From assembly GCA_025350965.1 (NCBI GenBank), contig JANXWV010000058.1, forward strand, positions 1 through 35,849: a DNA stretch of 35,849 nucleotides, written 5' to 3'. The position numbers and the translations under genes were made by a program. The notes under the pieces were generated by a model. The model made no database searches. It had not been told where the DNA came from and worked only from the letters and a program-made list of their open reading frames with translations. This document shows, one piece after another, positions 1 through 7,818 of this stretch; positions within the stretch are counted from its first letter, which is position 1; every line of letters starts with the position of its first letter. The stretch is from Rhizobacter sp. GTDB taxonomy: Bacteria; Pseudomonadota; Gammaproteobacteria; Burkholderiales; Burkholderiaceae_C.

Positions 1-1
1 G

Positions 2-187
2 CGCAGCAGTGGCGCCTACGACGCCGTGCTGGACTTCGATCGCCTGATGCGCGACCCGGCGCGGCCGATTCGAATGCGAGCCGAGTTCGACTCCGGCGAC
101 CACCTGCATCCCGCGCCGGCTGGATATCGGGTGATGGCCGACAGCATTGATCTGGGCCTATTCCGTGGGGGCGCTCCGACGAAGTAG
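2..187 (+). CDS. SGNH/GDSL-type hydrolase, C-terminal fragment
   Basis: The frame is open from the window edge and closes with TAG at 185-187, giving the last 61 codons of a gene that starts outside the window. The peptide reads YDAVLDFD...MRDPARP...FDSGDHLHPAPAGYRVMAD. That is the end of an SGNH-hydrolase (lipase/esterase) domain, where Asp and His of the D-x-x-H block (here DHLHP) complete the Ser-Asp-His triad and G-Y-R-x-M-A-D follows. Family members usually hydrolyse esters and are often exported. The N-terminal half with the nucleophile Ser is not visible, so substrate and location cannot be judged. The family call is fairly secure. The gene ends 296 nt before the next one. Confidence 0.7.
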   Translation, partial: RSSGAYDAVLDFDRLMRDPARPIRMRAEFDSGDHLHPAPAGYRVMADSIDLGLFRGGAPTK

Positions 188-483
188 CCTGGAAGATCGG
201 CTACGAGCAGCGACCGAGTGGCGGTTTGCGGACTGACCGGTCCTGGCCGACTGCCGGTGGCCGCCCGCCAGGATTCGTTGACTGCTTGACAAGACACACC
301 GGTCACTCACTGGAACGCGCGCCTCGAGTGTGGCTCCGCCCCATCGGCTCGCGTGCAGTGCCAACTTCCAAAGACTGCCATGGCAGAGCTGCCGCACATG
401 CCAACTCGCACACGTGACTGCGGAGATGGCCAGCGAACGCATAAACTTTCGCTCTCGTTCGACCCCGAGACGAAGGACACCCG
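188..483. other. Intergenic stretch before the Bug-type receptor gene
   Basis: This 296-nt stretch contains no convincing gene. A TTGACA hexamer at 286-291 could be a -35 box, but no good -10 stands at the right distance, so I do not call a promoter. An AAGGA Shine-Dalgarno element lies just before the ATG at 484. Confidence 0.4.
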
Positions 484-1461
484 ATGCAACGCAGACCCCT
501 GATCCAGAGCGCCGCTGTGGCCGCCACATGGCTCATCGTCAGTTCCCAAGCGTGGGCGCAGACGTACCCGACCAAGCCGGTCAAGCTGGTCGTGCCGTTC
601 GCACCCGGTGGCACCACCGACATCGTCGCGCGCGTGTTGTCCGAGAAGATCAGCGGCCCGCTGGGGCAGACGCTGATCGTCGAGAACAAGGCCGGCGGGG
701 GTGGCTCGGTGGGGGCGACCGAGACGGCGCGGGCGGTGCCCGATGGGTACTCCCTCGGCATGGCCACGGTGTCCACCACGGCGGCCAACCCGGCCATCAA
801 CCCGAAGATTCCGTACAACCCGATCACCGACTTCACGCCGATCATCAACGTGGCGGCCACGCCGAACGTGATTGCGGTGCACCCCAGCTTCCCGGCGCGC
901 GACTACAAGGGCTTTGTCGCGGAACTGAAGAAGAACCCGGGCAAGTACAGCTTTGCGAGTTCGGGCACCGGCGGCATCGGGCACCTGCAGATGGAGCTGT
1001 TCAAGAACCTGTCGGGCACCTTCGTGACGCACATCCCGTACCGCGGTGCGGGCCCGGCGCTGAACGACACGGTGGCCGGGCAGGTGCCGATGATCTTCGA
1101 CAACATGCCCTCGGCGCTGCCCTTCATCAAGGACGGCCGGCTCATCGCCATCGTGGTGGCCGCGCCGCAGCGCCTGGCCCAGTTGCCCAACGTGCCGACC
1201 TTCAAGGAGGTGGGGCTGGAGGCCGTGAACCGCATGGCGTACTACGGCATCTACGGCCCCAAGGGCCTGCCGAAAGAGGTGGTCGACAAGATCAGCACTG
1301 CGGTGAAGAAGACGCTCGAAGACCCGGCCGTGAAGAAGCGCATCGAAGAGACCGGCTCGCTGATCGTGGCGAACACGCCTGAGCAGTTTGCTGCGCAGAT
1401 CGCGGCCGAGTTCGAGGTCTACAAGAAGGTCGTGGCCTTGCAGAAGTTGACGCTGGAGTGA
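484..1461 (+). CDS. Tripartite tricarboxylate transporter (Bug-family) substrate-binding protein
   Basis: Predicted periplasmic solute receptor of 325 residues, a normal length for the Bug/TctC family. The N-terminus is a signal peptide: basic MQRR, a hydrophobic stretch and an AWAQT cleavage region near residue 25. The mature part begins [19 protein letters not shown], the family hallmark in which the PGG-x-x-D loop contacts a carboxylate of the ligand. A second hallmark, [12 protein letters not shown], lies near residue 185. The start is supported by AAGGA about 7 nt upstream of ATG 484. Such receptors bind organic acids for TctAB permeases, but many Burkholderiales encode numerous orphan copies. 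No tctA or tctB lies next to this one, so its ligand is unknown. Confidence 0.93.
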   Translation: MQRRPLIQSAAVAATWLIVSSQAWAQTYPTKPVKLVVPFAPGGTTDIVARVLSEKISGPLGQTLIVENKAGGGGSVGATETARAVPDGYSLGMATVSTTAANPAINPKIPYNPITDFTPIINVAATPNVIAVHPSFPARDYKGFVAELKKNPGKYSFASSGTGGIGHLQMELFKNLSGTFVTHIPYRGAGPALNDTVAGQVPMIFDNMPSALPFIKDGRLIAIVVAAPQRLAQLPNVPTFKEVGLEAVNRMAYYGIYGPKGLPKEVVDKISTAVKKTLEDPAVKKRIEETGSLIVANTPEQFAAQIAAEFEVYKKVVALQKLTLE

Positions 1462-1477
1462 ACGGCCGGCGTGCGGC

Positions 1478-2407
1478 ATGACGCCAACCGGTGCGCTTGA
1501 TGACAGTGCCGCCAGCGCGGCCAGCGCAGCGAGTATCGACCGCTTCATCGATGCGCTGTGGATCGAAGACGGCCTGTCGAAGAACACCCTCGAAGCCTAT
1601 CGGCGCGACCTGACGCTCTACGCCGCATGGCTCGCCGCCGGGCCGGGCCACGCGCTCGACGCGACCACCGAGAGCAGCCTGCTCGCCTACGCCGTGGCGC
1701 GCCATGAAGGCAGCAAGGCGACCAGCGGCAACCGGCGTTTGACGGTCTTCAAGCGCTACTTCCGCTGGGCCCTGCGCGAGCACCTGCTGCATGCCGACCC
1801 GACGCTGCGTTTGCAAAGCGCGCGCCAGTCGCTGCGCGTGCCCAAGGTGCTGAGCGAGGCCCAGGTCGAGGCGCTGCTCAACGCGCCCGACGTGGCCACC
1901 ACGCTGGGCCTGCGTGACCGCACGATGCTGGAGCTGATGTACGCGAGCGGCCTGCGCGTGAGCGAGCTCGTCACGCTCAAGAGCGTGCACGTGAGTTTGA
2001 GCGAAGGCGCGCTCCGCGTGACGGGCAAGGGCGCGAAGGAGCGCTTGGTGCCGTTCGGCGAAGAGGCGCATGCGTGGGTGCTGCGCTACCTGGCCGATGG
2101 GCGCGCCGCCATCCTGCAAGGCCAGGCGAGCGACGCGCTGTTCGTGACCGCGCGCGGCGGGCCGATGACGCGGCAGATGTTCTGGAAGCTCATCAAGGCG
2201 CACGCGCTGCGCGCCGGTGTGCTGGTGCCCTTGTCACCCCACACGCTGCGCCACGCCTTCGCCACGCACCTGCTGAACCACGGCGCCGACCTGCGCGCAG
2301 TGCAGATGCTGCTGGGCCATGCCGACATCTCGACGACCACCATCTATACCCACGTTGCGCGCGAGCGCTTGAAGGTGTTGCATGCGCAGCATCACCCGCG
2401 CGGGTGA
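1478..2407 (+). CDS. xerD: Site-specific tyrosine recombinase XerD
   Basis: Tyrosine recombinase of 309 residues that, with XerC, resolves chromosome dimers at dif. The N-terminal SAM-like core-binding domain spans about residues 18-105 (FIDALWIEDGLSKNTLEAYRRDL). The catalytic domain shows the full set of active-site residues: R160 in GLRVSEL, K184 in VTGKGAKERLV, H255 and R258 in HTLRHAF, H281 in LGHADIS, and nucleophile Y290 in TTIYTHV. Length and the opening IDRFIDALWIEDGLSKNT fit chromosomal XerD better than phage or ICE integrases. It starts 17 nt after the Bug-type receptor gene, and its stop codon lies inside a 22-nt palindrome. I regard it as the housekeeping enzyme and not the integrase of the element further right, which is 15 kb away. 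Confidence 0.93.
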   Translation: MTPTGALDDSAASAASAASIDRFIDALWIEDGLSKNTLEAYRRDLTLYAAWLAAGPGHALDATTESSLLAYAVARHEGSKATSGNRRLTVFKRYFRWALREHLLHADPTLRLQSARQSLRVPKVLSEAQVEALLNAPDVATTLGLRDRTMLELMYASGLRVSELVTLKSVHVSLSEGALRVTGKGAKERLVPFGEEAHAWVLRYLADGRAAILQGQASDALFVTARGGPMTRQMFWKLIKAHALRAGVLVPLSPHTLRHAFATHLLNHGADLRAVQMLLGHADISTTTIYTHVARERLKVLHAQHHPRG

Positions 2408-2410
2408 TGC
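2389..2410. terminator. 22-nt perfect palindrome over the xerD stop codon
   Basis: Arms GCATCACCCG and CGGGTGATGC flank a central CG, so all 22 positions are self-complementary. The xerD TGA (2405-2407) lies in the right arm. As RNA it would form a strong GC-rich hairpin from either strand, useful between convergent transcripts. No T-run follows on either side, so it is not a textbook intrinsic terminator. It could instead be an RNA-stabilising hairpin or a protein-binding palindrome. Confidence 0.4.
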
Positions 2411-2439
2411 CGTTGAACGCCTTGCTCACGTGCTGGCTG

Positions 2440-2615
2440 CCAAAGAACGGAACCGGCCTGTTGCGGTCTTCGTAGAACGCGTTCCACCGTTGCGGCGTTT
2501 GGTTCGTGAGCAGCGCGTCCAGCTTCGCGATGGCATCGGCGCTGAGGTCGTCGTATTGGTCGGGCATGCTGTCGGCGGTTTGCGGCTCGGGCGTGTCACG
2601 CTGTGGTGCGCGCAT
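2440..2615 (-). pseudogene. N-terminal remnant of a probable SAM-dependent methyltransferase
   Basis: Immediately after tag on the minus strand, ATG at 2615 (overlapping the tag stop) or at 2567 opens a frame reading MPDQYDDLSADAIAKLDALL, then RWNAFYEDRNRPVPFFGSQ. The W-x-x-F/Y-x-x-R-x-x-P-x-x-F-F pattern resembles the start of METTL/thiopurine-type class I methyltransferases. After about 58 codons the similarity stops near 2440 and the frame simply runs on through the antisense of xerD to 2193, which is clearly not protein-like. No SAM-binding glycine motif exists. I read this as a gene truncated by deletion, with the junction beside the palindrome at the xerD end. The family name is tentative because so little is left; the truncation is the stronger part of the call. 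Confidence 0.45.
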
Positions 2616-3165
2616 GGCAGCCCTCGGCGTGGTCGTTCACCAACCCGGCCGCCTGCATGAACGCATACACCGTGGTCGGCCCGACGAAGCGCCAGCCACG
2701 TGCCTTCAGCGCCTTCGAGAGCTGTTTCGATTCGGCGCACTCGCTGCGGCCCTGCGGCAGCGTGAGTGATGGCCGGAAGCGCTCAATGAACGCGGCAAAC
2801 GACCCGGCCTCGGCACGCAGCTCAACCATGCGCTGCGCGTTGTTGATCGTCGCCTCGATCTTGCCGCGGTGGCGCACGATGCCGGCGTCTTGCAGCATCC
2901 GCTCCACATCCATCGGGCCGAAGTGCGCAACGGCATCGGTATCGAACTGCGCGAACGCGCGCCGGAAGCCCTCGCGCTTGTTCAGGATCGTGAGCCAGCT
3001 CAGGCCCGATTGAAACGCCTCCAGGCTCAGCGTCTCGAACAGCTCGCGCTCGCTGCGCTTCGGCCGGCCCCAGTCGTGGTCGTGGTAGGCCACGTAGGCC
3101 GGTGTGGCCGCGCACCAGTGGCAGCGCGGCAGGCCGTCGTCGCCGGTGAACAGCGCGGTCGTCAT
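2596..3165 (-). CDS. tag: DNA-3-methyladenine glycosylase I
   Basis: Base-excision repair enzyme of 189 residues that removes 3-methyladenine from alkylated DNA. Start ATG 3165 overlaps the upstream stop (ATGA). The protein shows the Tag signature RCHWCAA...YHDHDWGRP at residues 14-34, with C15/C18 and H28 as likely N-terminal zinc ligands. LFETLSLEAFQSGLSWLTIL carries the catalytic Glu, and the C-terminal NDHAEGCHA supplies the second zinc His and Cys. Length matches E. coli Tag (187 residues). It is translationally coupled to the membrane protein gene upstream. The frame can be extended far upstream, but that part is only antisense-like low-complexity sequence. Confidence 0.92.
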   Translation of the reverse strand: MTTALFTGDDGLPRCHWCAATPAYVAYHDHDWGRPKRSERELFETLSLEAFQSGLSWLTILNKREGFRRAFAQFDTDAVAHFGPMDVERMLQDAGIVRHRGKIEATINNAQRMVELRAEAGSFAAFIERFRPSLTLPQGRSECAESKQLSKALKARGWRFVGPTTVYAFMQAAGLVNDHAEGCHARTTA

Positions 3166-3971
3166 GGCGTGGGCCCACGTGCCGGCACGCCAATGCGCGC
3201 ACGCCGTTCGCGCCGCCATGCGAACCCCATTCGTGACACGAGCACCGCGCCGACGAGCACCAGGTAGCTGTTCAGCAGGCGCTCGCGCAGGTTGCCGAGT
3301 TGCTGCTGGTGGATCACGTCGAGCAGCGCGCGCGGCGCCACCCCTGCATTGGCCACCGCGTTCGCAACACCGGCCAGCTCGCGCGTCATGACCCAGAAGC
3401 CGCCGGCAGCAAGCAGGGGCAGCCCGACCGCGGCCGCGAGCAGCGCCGGCCGCCAGCGCTGGAACCACGCGTGGTGCCGGAACGCCACGTTCAAGCCCAT
3501 GCAGCCATGGGCCCAGCCCGGCGCGAGCAAGGCGAGCTGCCAGCCGGTGTTGCCACTGCGGATCAGGTTGGTGACGATGCGCCGGTAGTGCGGCGCATCG
3601 CCGAACCATTCATACGCCACCCGGGTGCCCACCACATGGCCCAGCAGCAGCAACGGGATCGTCAGGCCGAAGCCGATGCGCAGCAGCTCGGCCGGCGGCA
3701 GCTTGAGCGTGTGGCGTTGGTGCAGGCTGGCCAGCGCAAGCACCACGTGCGTGGCCGCCGCTCCGTAGAGCAGCAGCGTACCGGGCAGGCTTTGCCACAC
3801 GAATGCGGCGAGCTTGAGCGCCGCCTCGGCCGCGTCGAGCGACACGAGACCGAACGCGTGGTTGATGAAGTGCAGCGCGATGTAGCACCACAGCACCTGC
3901 CCGGACGCCAGCCGCCACTGGCGCAGCAGCGGTGACTGCAGCGTCGGGAAGGTCTCGGCGCTGAATGCCAC
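3162..3971 (-). CDS. Multi-pass membrane protein resembling the membrane anchor of adenylate/guanylate cyclases
   Basis: About 269 residues with roughly six hydrophobic helices: VLWCYIALHFINHAFGLVSL, LLLYGAAATHVVLALASL, IPLLLLGHVVGTRVA and others. His residues are spaced in the helices (HFINH, THVV, GHVV, WAHGC), as in haem-binding, succinate-dehydrogenase-like membrane domains. This pattern is known to me as the N-terminal module of a class III cyclase group in which a 2Fe-2S ferredoxin domain and a cyclase catalytic domain follow. Here translation stops just after the last helix, so only the anchor remains. Start is uncertain: GTG 3971 or TTG 3986, both just past the fumarase stop. The stop overlaps the tag start by 4 nt, so the shortened form is in coupled translation. 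It may be a truncated relic or a stand-alone haem protein. Confidence 0.6.
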   Translation of the reverse strand: MAFSAETFPTLQSPLLRQWRLASGQVLWCYIALHFINHAFGLVSLDAAEAALKLAAFVWQSLPGTLLLYGAAATHVVLALASLHQRHTLKLPPAELLRIGFGLTIPLLLLGHVVGTRVAYEWFGDAPHYRRIVTNLIRSGNTGWQLALLAPGWAHGCMGLNVAFRHHAWFQRWRPALLAAAVGLPLLAAGGFWVMTRELAGVANAVANAGVAPRALLDVIHQQQLGNLRERLLNSYLVLVGAVLVSRMGFAWRRERRARIGVPARGPTP

Positions 3972-3993
3972 GGCGGCGCGCGTCAAGCCCGGT

Positions 3994-5535
3994 TCAGGCT
4001 GTCGTGACGGCGATCTTCGCCAGTGCGCCCGAGGCGATGCGCTGCTGCCATTCCTTCGGCCCGGTGTCGTGCACCGACACACCGTTCGAATCGACGGCCA
4101 CGGTCACCGGCATGTCTTTCACCTCGAACTCGTAGATCGCTTCCATGCCCAGGTCTTTGAACTCGACCACCTCGGCGTGGTTGATCGCCTTCGAGACCAG
4201 GTAGGCCGCGCCGCCCACGGCCATCAGGTAGGCGCTCTTGTGCTTCTTGATGGCCTCGATGCCGGTGGGCCCGCGCTCGGCCTTGCCGATCATGCCGATC
4301 AGGCCGGTTTGCGCCAACATCATTTCGGTGAACTTGTCCATGCGTGTGGCGGTGGTCGGGCCGGCCGGGCCCATGACTTCATCGCGCACCGGGTCGACCG
4401 GGCCGACGTAGTAGATGACGCGGTTGGTGAAGTCCACCGGCAGCGCTTCGCCCTTCGCGAGCATGTCTTGAATGCGCTTGTGCGCGGCGTCGCGGCCGGT
4501 CAGCATCTTGCCGCTGAGCAGCAGCGTCTGCCCCGGCTTCCACGCCGCCACTTCTTCCTTGGTCAGCGAGTTCAGGTCGACGCGTTGGCTCTTGTTGTAG
4601 TCGGGCTCCCACTTCACGTCGGGCCACAAGTCCAGGCTCGGCGGTTCCAGGTAAACCGCGCCCGACCCGTCGAGCACGAAGTGCGCGTGGCGCGTGGCGG
4701 CGCAGTTCGGGATCATCGCGACCGGCTTGCTCGCGGCATGCGTGGGGTACATCGCGATCTTCACGTCGAGCACCGTCGTCAGGCCGCCCAGGCCCTGCGC
4801 GCCGATGCCCAGCGCGTTGATCTTGTCGCACAGCTCGATGCGCAGTTCCTCGACCTTGTTCTGCGGGCCGCGAGCCTTCAGCTCGTACATGTCGATGTCG
4901 TCCATCAGGCTTTGCTTGGCCAGCAGCATGGCGCGCTCGGCGGTGCCGCCGATGCCGATGCCCAGCATGCCCGGCGGGCACCAGCCGGCGCCCATGGTCG
5001 GTACCGTCTTCATGACCCAGTCGACCAGCGAGTCGCTCGGGTTCATCATCACGAACTTGCTCTTGTTCTCGCTGCCGCCGCCCTTGGCCGCCACCTGAAC
5101 ATCGACCGTGTTGCCCGGCACCACCGTCATGTGAACCACGGCCGGCGTGTTGTCTTTGGTGTTCTTGCGCTCGAAGTGCGGGTCGGCCACGATGCTCGCG
5201 CGCAGCTTGTTCTCAGTGAAGTTGTAGGCGCGCCGCACGCCTTCGTTGACGGCGTCTTCGATGCTGCCGGGGAAGCCCTCGAAGCGCACGCTCATGCCGA
5301 TCTCCAGGAACACGTTGACGATGCCCGTGTCCTGGCAAATAGGCCGCTTGCCCTCGGCGCACATCTTCGAGTTGGTCAGGATCTGCGCGATCGCGTCTTT
5401 CGCGGCCGGGCTCTGCTCGGCGGCATAGGCGCGCGCGAGGTGGGCGATGTAGTCGGCCGGGTGGTAGTAGCTGATGTACTGCAGTGCGCCGGCAACGCTC
5501 TCCACGAGGTCAGCGTATCGGATGGCGGTGGTCAT
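3994..5535 (-). CDS. Fumarate hydratase class I (iron-sulfur)
   Basis: Catalyses fumarate plus water to L-malate in the TCA cycle using a 4Fe-4S cluster. It has 513 residues with both class I halves fused: the alpha-type N-terminal part with ICQDTG (C67) and the beta-type C-terminal part with TGRDAAHKR and GPTTATRMD. Three cysteines match the family's cluster ligands by context and spacing: C67 (CQDTG), C186 (GAGWCPPGM) and C278 (PNCAATRH). The gene heads a minus-strand run, followed within about 20 nt by the cyclase-type membrane anchor and then tag. It is divergent from the PIP-box effector gene, with 189 nt between the two starts. Class I enzymes are oxygen-sensitive; whether a class II fumC exists elsewhere cannot be seen. 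Confidence 0.95.
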   Translation of the reverse strand: MTTAIRYADLVESVAGALQYISYYHPADYIAHLARAYAAEQSPAAKDAIAQILTNSKMCAEGKRPICQDTGIVNVFLEIGMSVRFEGFPGSIEDAVNEGVRRAYNFTENKLRASIVADPHFERKNTKDNTPAVVHMTVVPGNTVDVQVAAKGGGSENKSKFVMMNPSDSLVDWVMKTVPTMGAGWCPPGMLGIGIGGTAERAMLLAKQSLMDDIDMYELKARGPQNKVEELRIELCDKINALGIGAQGLGGLTTVLDVKIAMYPTHAASKPVAMIPNCAATRHAHFVLDGSGAVYLEPPSLDLWPDVKWEPDYNKSQRVDLNSLTKEEVAAWKPGQTLLLSGKMLTGRDAAHKRIQDMLAKGEALPVDFTNRVIYYVGPVDPVRDEVMGPAGPTTATRMDKFTEMMLAQTGLIGMIGKAERGPTGIEAIKKHKSAYLMAVGGAAYLVSKAINHAEVVEFKDLGMEAIYEFEVKDMPVTVAVDSNGVSVHDTGPKEWQQRIASGALAKIAVTTA

Positions 5536-5629
5536 GGCTTGGCCTTGCGTGAAGCGTCGAAAACTAAGCGACAGAGTTTACTGAACCAAAAAGCACCGCC
5601 TGGGCTGGCCGCCGCATGGCGCAAGCCGC

Positions 5630-5654
5630 TTCGCATCGCCGTTGATCGCTTCGC
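5630..5654 (+). promoter_or_regulatory. Perfect PIP box / hrpII box upstream of the effector-like gene
   Basis: TTCGC at 5630-5634 and TTCGC at 5650-5654 are separated by exactly 15 nt (equivalently TTCG-N16-TTCG). This is the consensus of the plant-inducible-promoter box of Xanthomonas HrpX targets and the hrpII box of Ralstonia HrpB targets. It lies 70 nt upstream of ATG 5725, a normal distance for type III effector genes. I did not find a clean -10 hexamer (YANNNT) at the expected 30-32 nt spacing, which weakens the call. Such a match by chance is unlikely in one promoter but not negligible in a genome rich in TTCGC. Confidence 0.6.
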
Positions 5655-5724
5655 GCGTTGCGGCGCAGCGCACCGCTCATTTGCCGATCCTTGTCCGACA
5701 TTCAACTACCCACACGGCGGCAGC

Positions 5725-7803
5725 ATGGGCGACCCTATCCAACGAGCGAAGATTTCTGGTGGCATCCCGATCCAACACGCACCGCACCCGGCGTCACAAC
5801 CGACACCTGGCGCGCCGACGCATGCTTCGAGGCTTGGCGGGGCGGGTGCGCTCTCGCGACCGGGCGACAACGCAAGTAGCGGGCTGAAACGACCCGCTTC
5901 GTCCGAACTGCAACGCGGCGCAACCCGCAGCGGCAAGGCATTCCAGCCTCAGGGGCTGCTCAGCGGAATAGAGTCTGATCAATTGAGGTCGGCCAACAAA
6001 GTGCTGGTGCTCGAATACTCGTCCACCGGAGGCGGCCACACCGCGCGCAGCCTCGACCCGATCATCAAAGCCCACCAAGACGGGACCCTGCAGGCCGGCG
6101 ACAGCGTCGTCGTTCTGGCGCCGCCACGCTGGCCCGAAGATGAAGATGGGAAACAGATCAAGACGCTGCATCAAAAGGTCGCCGCTCTCAAGAAACTGGG
6201 CCTCAACGTCATCCTCAAGCAATCGGACAAGACCGTCACGGGCATCTACATGCCCGAGGGCCCCTCTGACAACGTTGCGATGCTCAAAGACTTTGTCTAC
6301 AAGCCCAACCGCAACAACAACCAGGTCAGTTTGTCGGACCGGGACACAGGAAACACAGTGAGGTTAGGCAAGGGGCATCCGGCAAAACAGATCCTCGGTG
6401 ATGTCATTGCCGCCGTCGGGGAGGAACATAGGGGCAAGATCACCGTGCTCGGTGACATGGCCCCCTACTTGCAAAAGGCCGCCAAGGCCATGGGCATCGA
6501 GAACGCTGTCGAGATCGGCAACCACCAGGGGCTCTTTATCGGCGCTGCGCGCGAGCAACTCGACGGCAAGGACCTGTCGTATTTGTCCAAAGCTTCCAGC
6601 AGCGGCCTCGCGCCGAAGCTGGCACTGGTCGAATACGACAACGAAACAAACGTGGTGCGGGATTTGACCCCCACGCTGGACAACTTGGGCATCAGTGCGC
6701 AGACCAGCAAACAAGCCGCGCGGGGCATCGCTCTAGAGCACCTGTTCCAGTGCGCAAATCAGCTCGACGTGAACGCTGTTGGAACCAAGGCGGATGGGAT
6801 CATCGTGGGCCCGGACGCTCGCGCCGACAACGTCGGGGCCATGGTCTACCTGTACCTCAACAAGTACACCCAGGGGGCTCTGGACCACATTCGCAGCAGG
6901 ATCAATGAGGGTCATCCGGCCTACCAGAACGCGTTGTTCGCAAACTGCGGCAAAGAGGCCATCGCGCCGAACGGCGAAACCATGGGCAATGCCAGAGAGG
7001 CGAAGAACATCCTGCAGGTCATGTACGCGGCCAACGCAGACGGCGTGACCAACGCGGGCTTCGGCACCACGAGCGAGTTCAACTACCTGGCCAACAACGG
7101 CTCCAACGCAGACTTTGTGGCGGTGCCCGTGGAGAACCAACACGAGCAGGAGGCCAACGCCGCGCAACTCATCGGTGCATTCGGCGCAAACCGGGTCACC
7201 TCGGCAAGCGGCGCAGCGGCGTTGTATGCAGCACTCGATGCGCTGGTCATCAAGCGTGCGGGCCAGGAGAACTCGACGAGCCATCTGATTGGCAACATGG
7301 CGCAGATCCAAGCTGCGGCAGGCGCCGATGGCACTTCGGGCGCAGCGCACGCCGCCGATCTGTTGAAGCGCCTGGAGGGCTTGGACCATGCACAAGGCCC
7401 GCTGCCGCCGATGCGCGAGAACGCCGTGGCCGCCATCGATTCCATGGCGACCTACACGGACACGGATGCGCCGAAGCAACGGCGGCGCGTCTACAAGGTG
7501 CTCGTGCCCGTGCTCGACTCGATCATCAACGGAGGTGACGCCGTGGCGCTGCGGCCGACTGCCAAGGTACAACCCCATCAAACGACCGTGAACGCAGCCA
7601 TCCAGATGATGGAGAACGATCACGCCGCGTTGGGCAACATCATGACCATCGAGTTCGACAATGCCAGCGTCCAGCAACTGCTCAGAGACTCTGCCGCGTC
7701 GCTGCGCGCGTTGATGAACATGGAGGCCGGTCAGGCGCGGCAGCACGCAGCCATCGAACAACTGATGCAGCTCGCCAACAGCGAGGTTGCGCTGGGCTGG
7801 TAA
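5725..7803 (+). CDS. Candidate type III secreted effector with GT-B glycosyltransferase-like fold
   Basis: 692 residues. Residues 1 to about 85 are rich in Ser, Pro, Gly and His with few acidic residues, typical of a disordered secretion-signal region. At about residue 93 comes VLVLEYSSTGGGHTARSLD, like the N-terminal nucleotide-sugar loop of GT-B enzymes (MurG, MGDG synthase: GGxH). At about 440-490 comes GFGTTSEFNYLAN...VPVENQHEQEANAAQL, matching the C-terminal donor-binding region of UDP-glycosyltransferases (G-x-x-T-x-x-E, then P...Q-x-E-Q-x-x-N-A). The last 200 residues look helical and are unassigned. ATG 5725 is chosen because the frame upstream is antisense of fumarase. A PIP box lies upstream, and GC seems lower than in neighbouring genes. 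I infer a host-targeted glycosyltransferase. I cannot place it in a named effector family. Confidence 0.6.
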   Translation: MGDPIQRAKISGGIPIQHAPHPASQPTPGAPTHASRLGGAGALSRPGDNASSGLKRPASSELQRGATRSGKAFQPQGLLSGIESDQLRSANKVLVLEYSSTGGGHTARSLDPIIKAHQDGTLQAGDSVVVLAPPRWPEDEDGKQIKTLHQKVAALKKLGLNVILKQSDKTVTGIYMPEGPSDNVAMLKDFVYKPNRNNNQVSLSDRDTGNTVRLGKGHPAKQILGDVIAAVGEEHRGKITVLGDMAPYLQKAAKAMGIENAVEIGNHQGLFIGAAREQLDGKDLSYLSKASSSGLAPKLALVEYDNETNVVRDLTPTLDNLGISAQTSKQAARGIALEHLFQCANQLDVNAVGTKADGIIVGPDARADNVGAMVYLYLNKYTQGALDHIRSRINEGHPAYQNALFANCGKEAIAPNGETMGNAREAKNILQVMYAANADGVTNAGFGTTSEFNYLANNGSNADFVAVPVENQHEQEANAAQLIGAFGANRVTSASGAAALYAALDALVIKRAGQENSTSHLIGNMAQIQAAAGADGTSGAAHAADLLKRLEGLDHAQGPLPPMRENAVAAIDSMATYTDTDAPKQRRRVYKVLVPVLDSIINGGDAVALRPTAKVQPHQTTVNAAIQMMENDHAALGNIMTIEFDNASVQQLLRDSAASLRALMNMEAGQARQHAAIEQLMQLANSEVALGW

Positions 7804-7818
7804 GCCGCCGCGGGTGGC

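Noticed and set aside
307..1587. 426-codon minus-strand frame opposite the Bug-type receptor
   Set aside because: Antisense shadow with Arg/His-rich low-complexity translation; the plus-strand receptor has a signal peptide and family motifs.
1478..2407. xerD as the integrase of the mobile element
   Set aside because: It has the features of the chromosomal XerD and is separated from the element by 15 kb of ordinary genes.
4069..5724. The first 552 codons of the very long plus-strand frame that ends at 7803
   Set aside because: This part is antisense to the fumarase gene and is His/Arg/Val-rich, as expected for a shadow frame. Only the part from ATG 5725 has protein-like composition.
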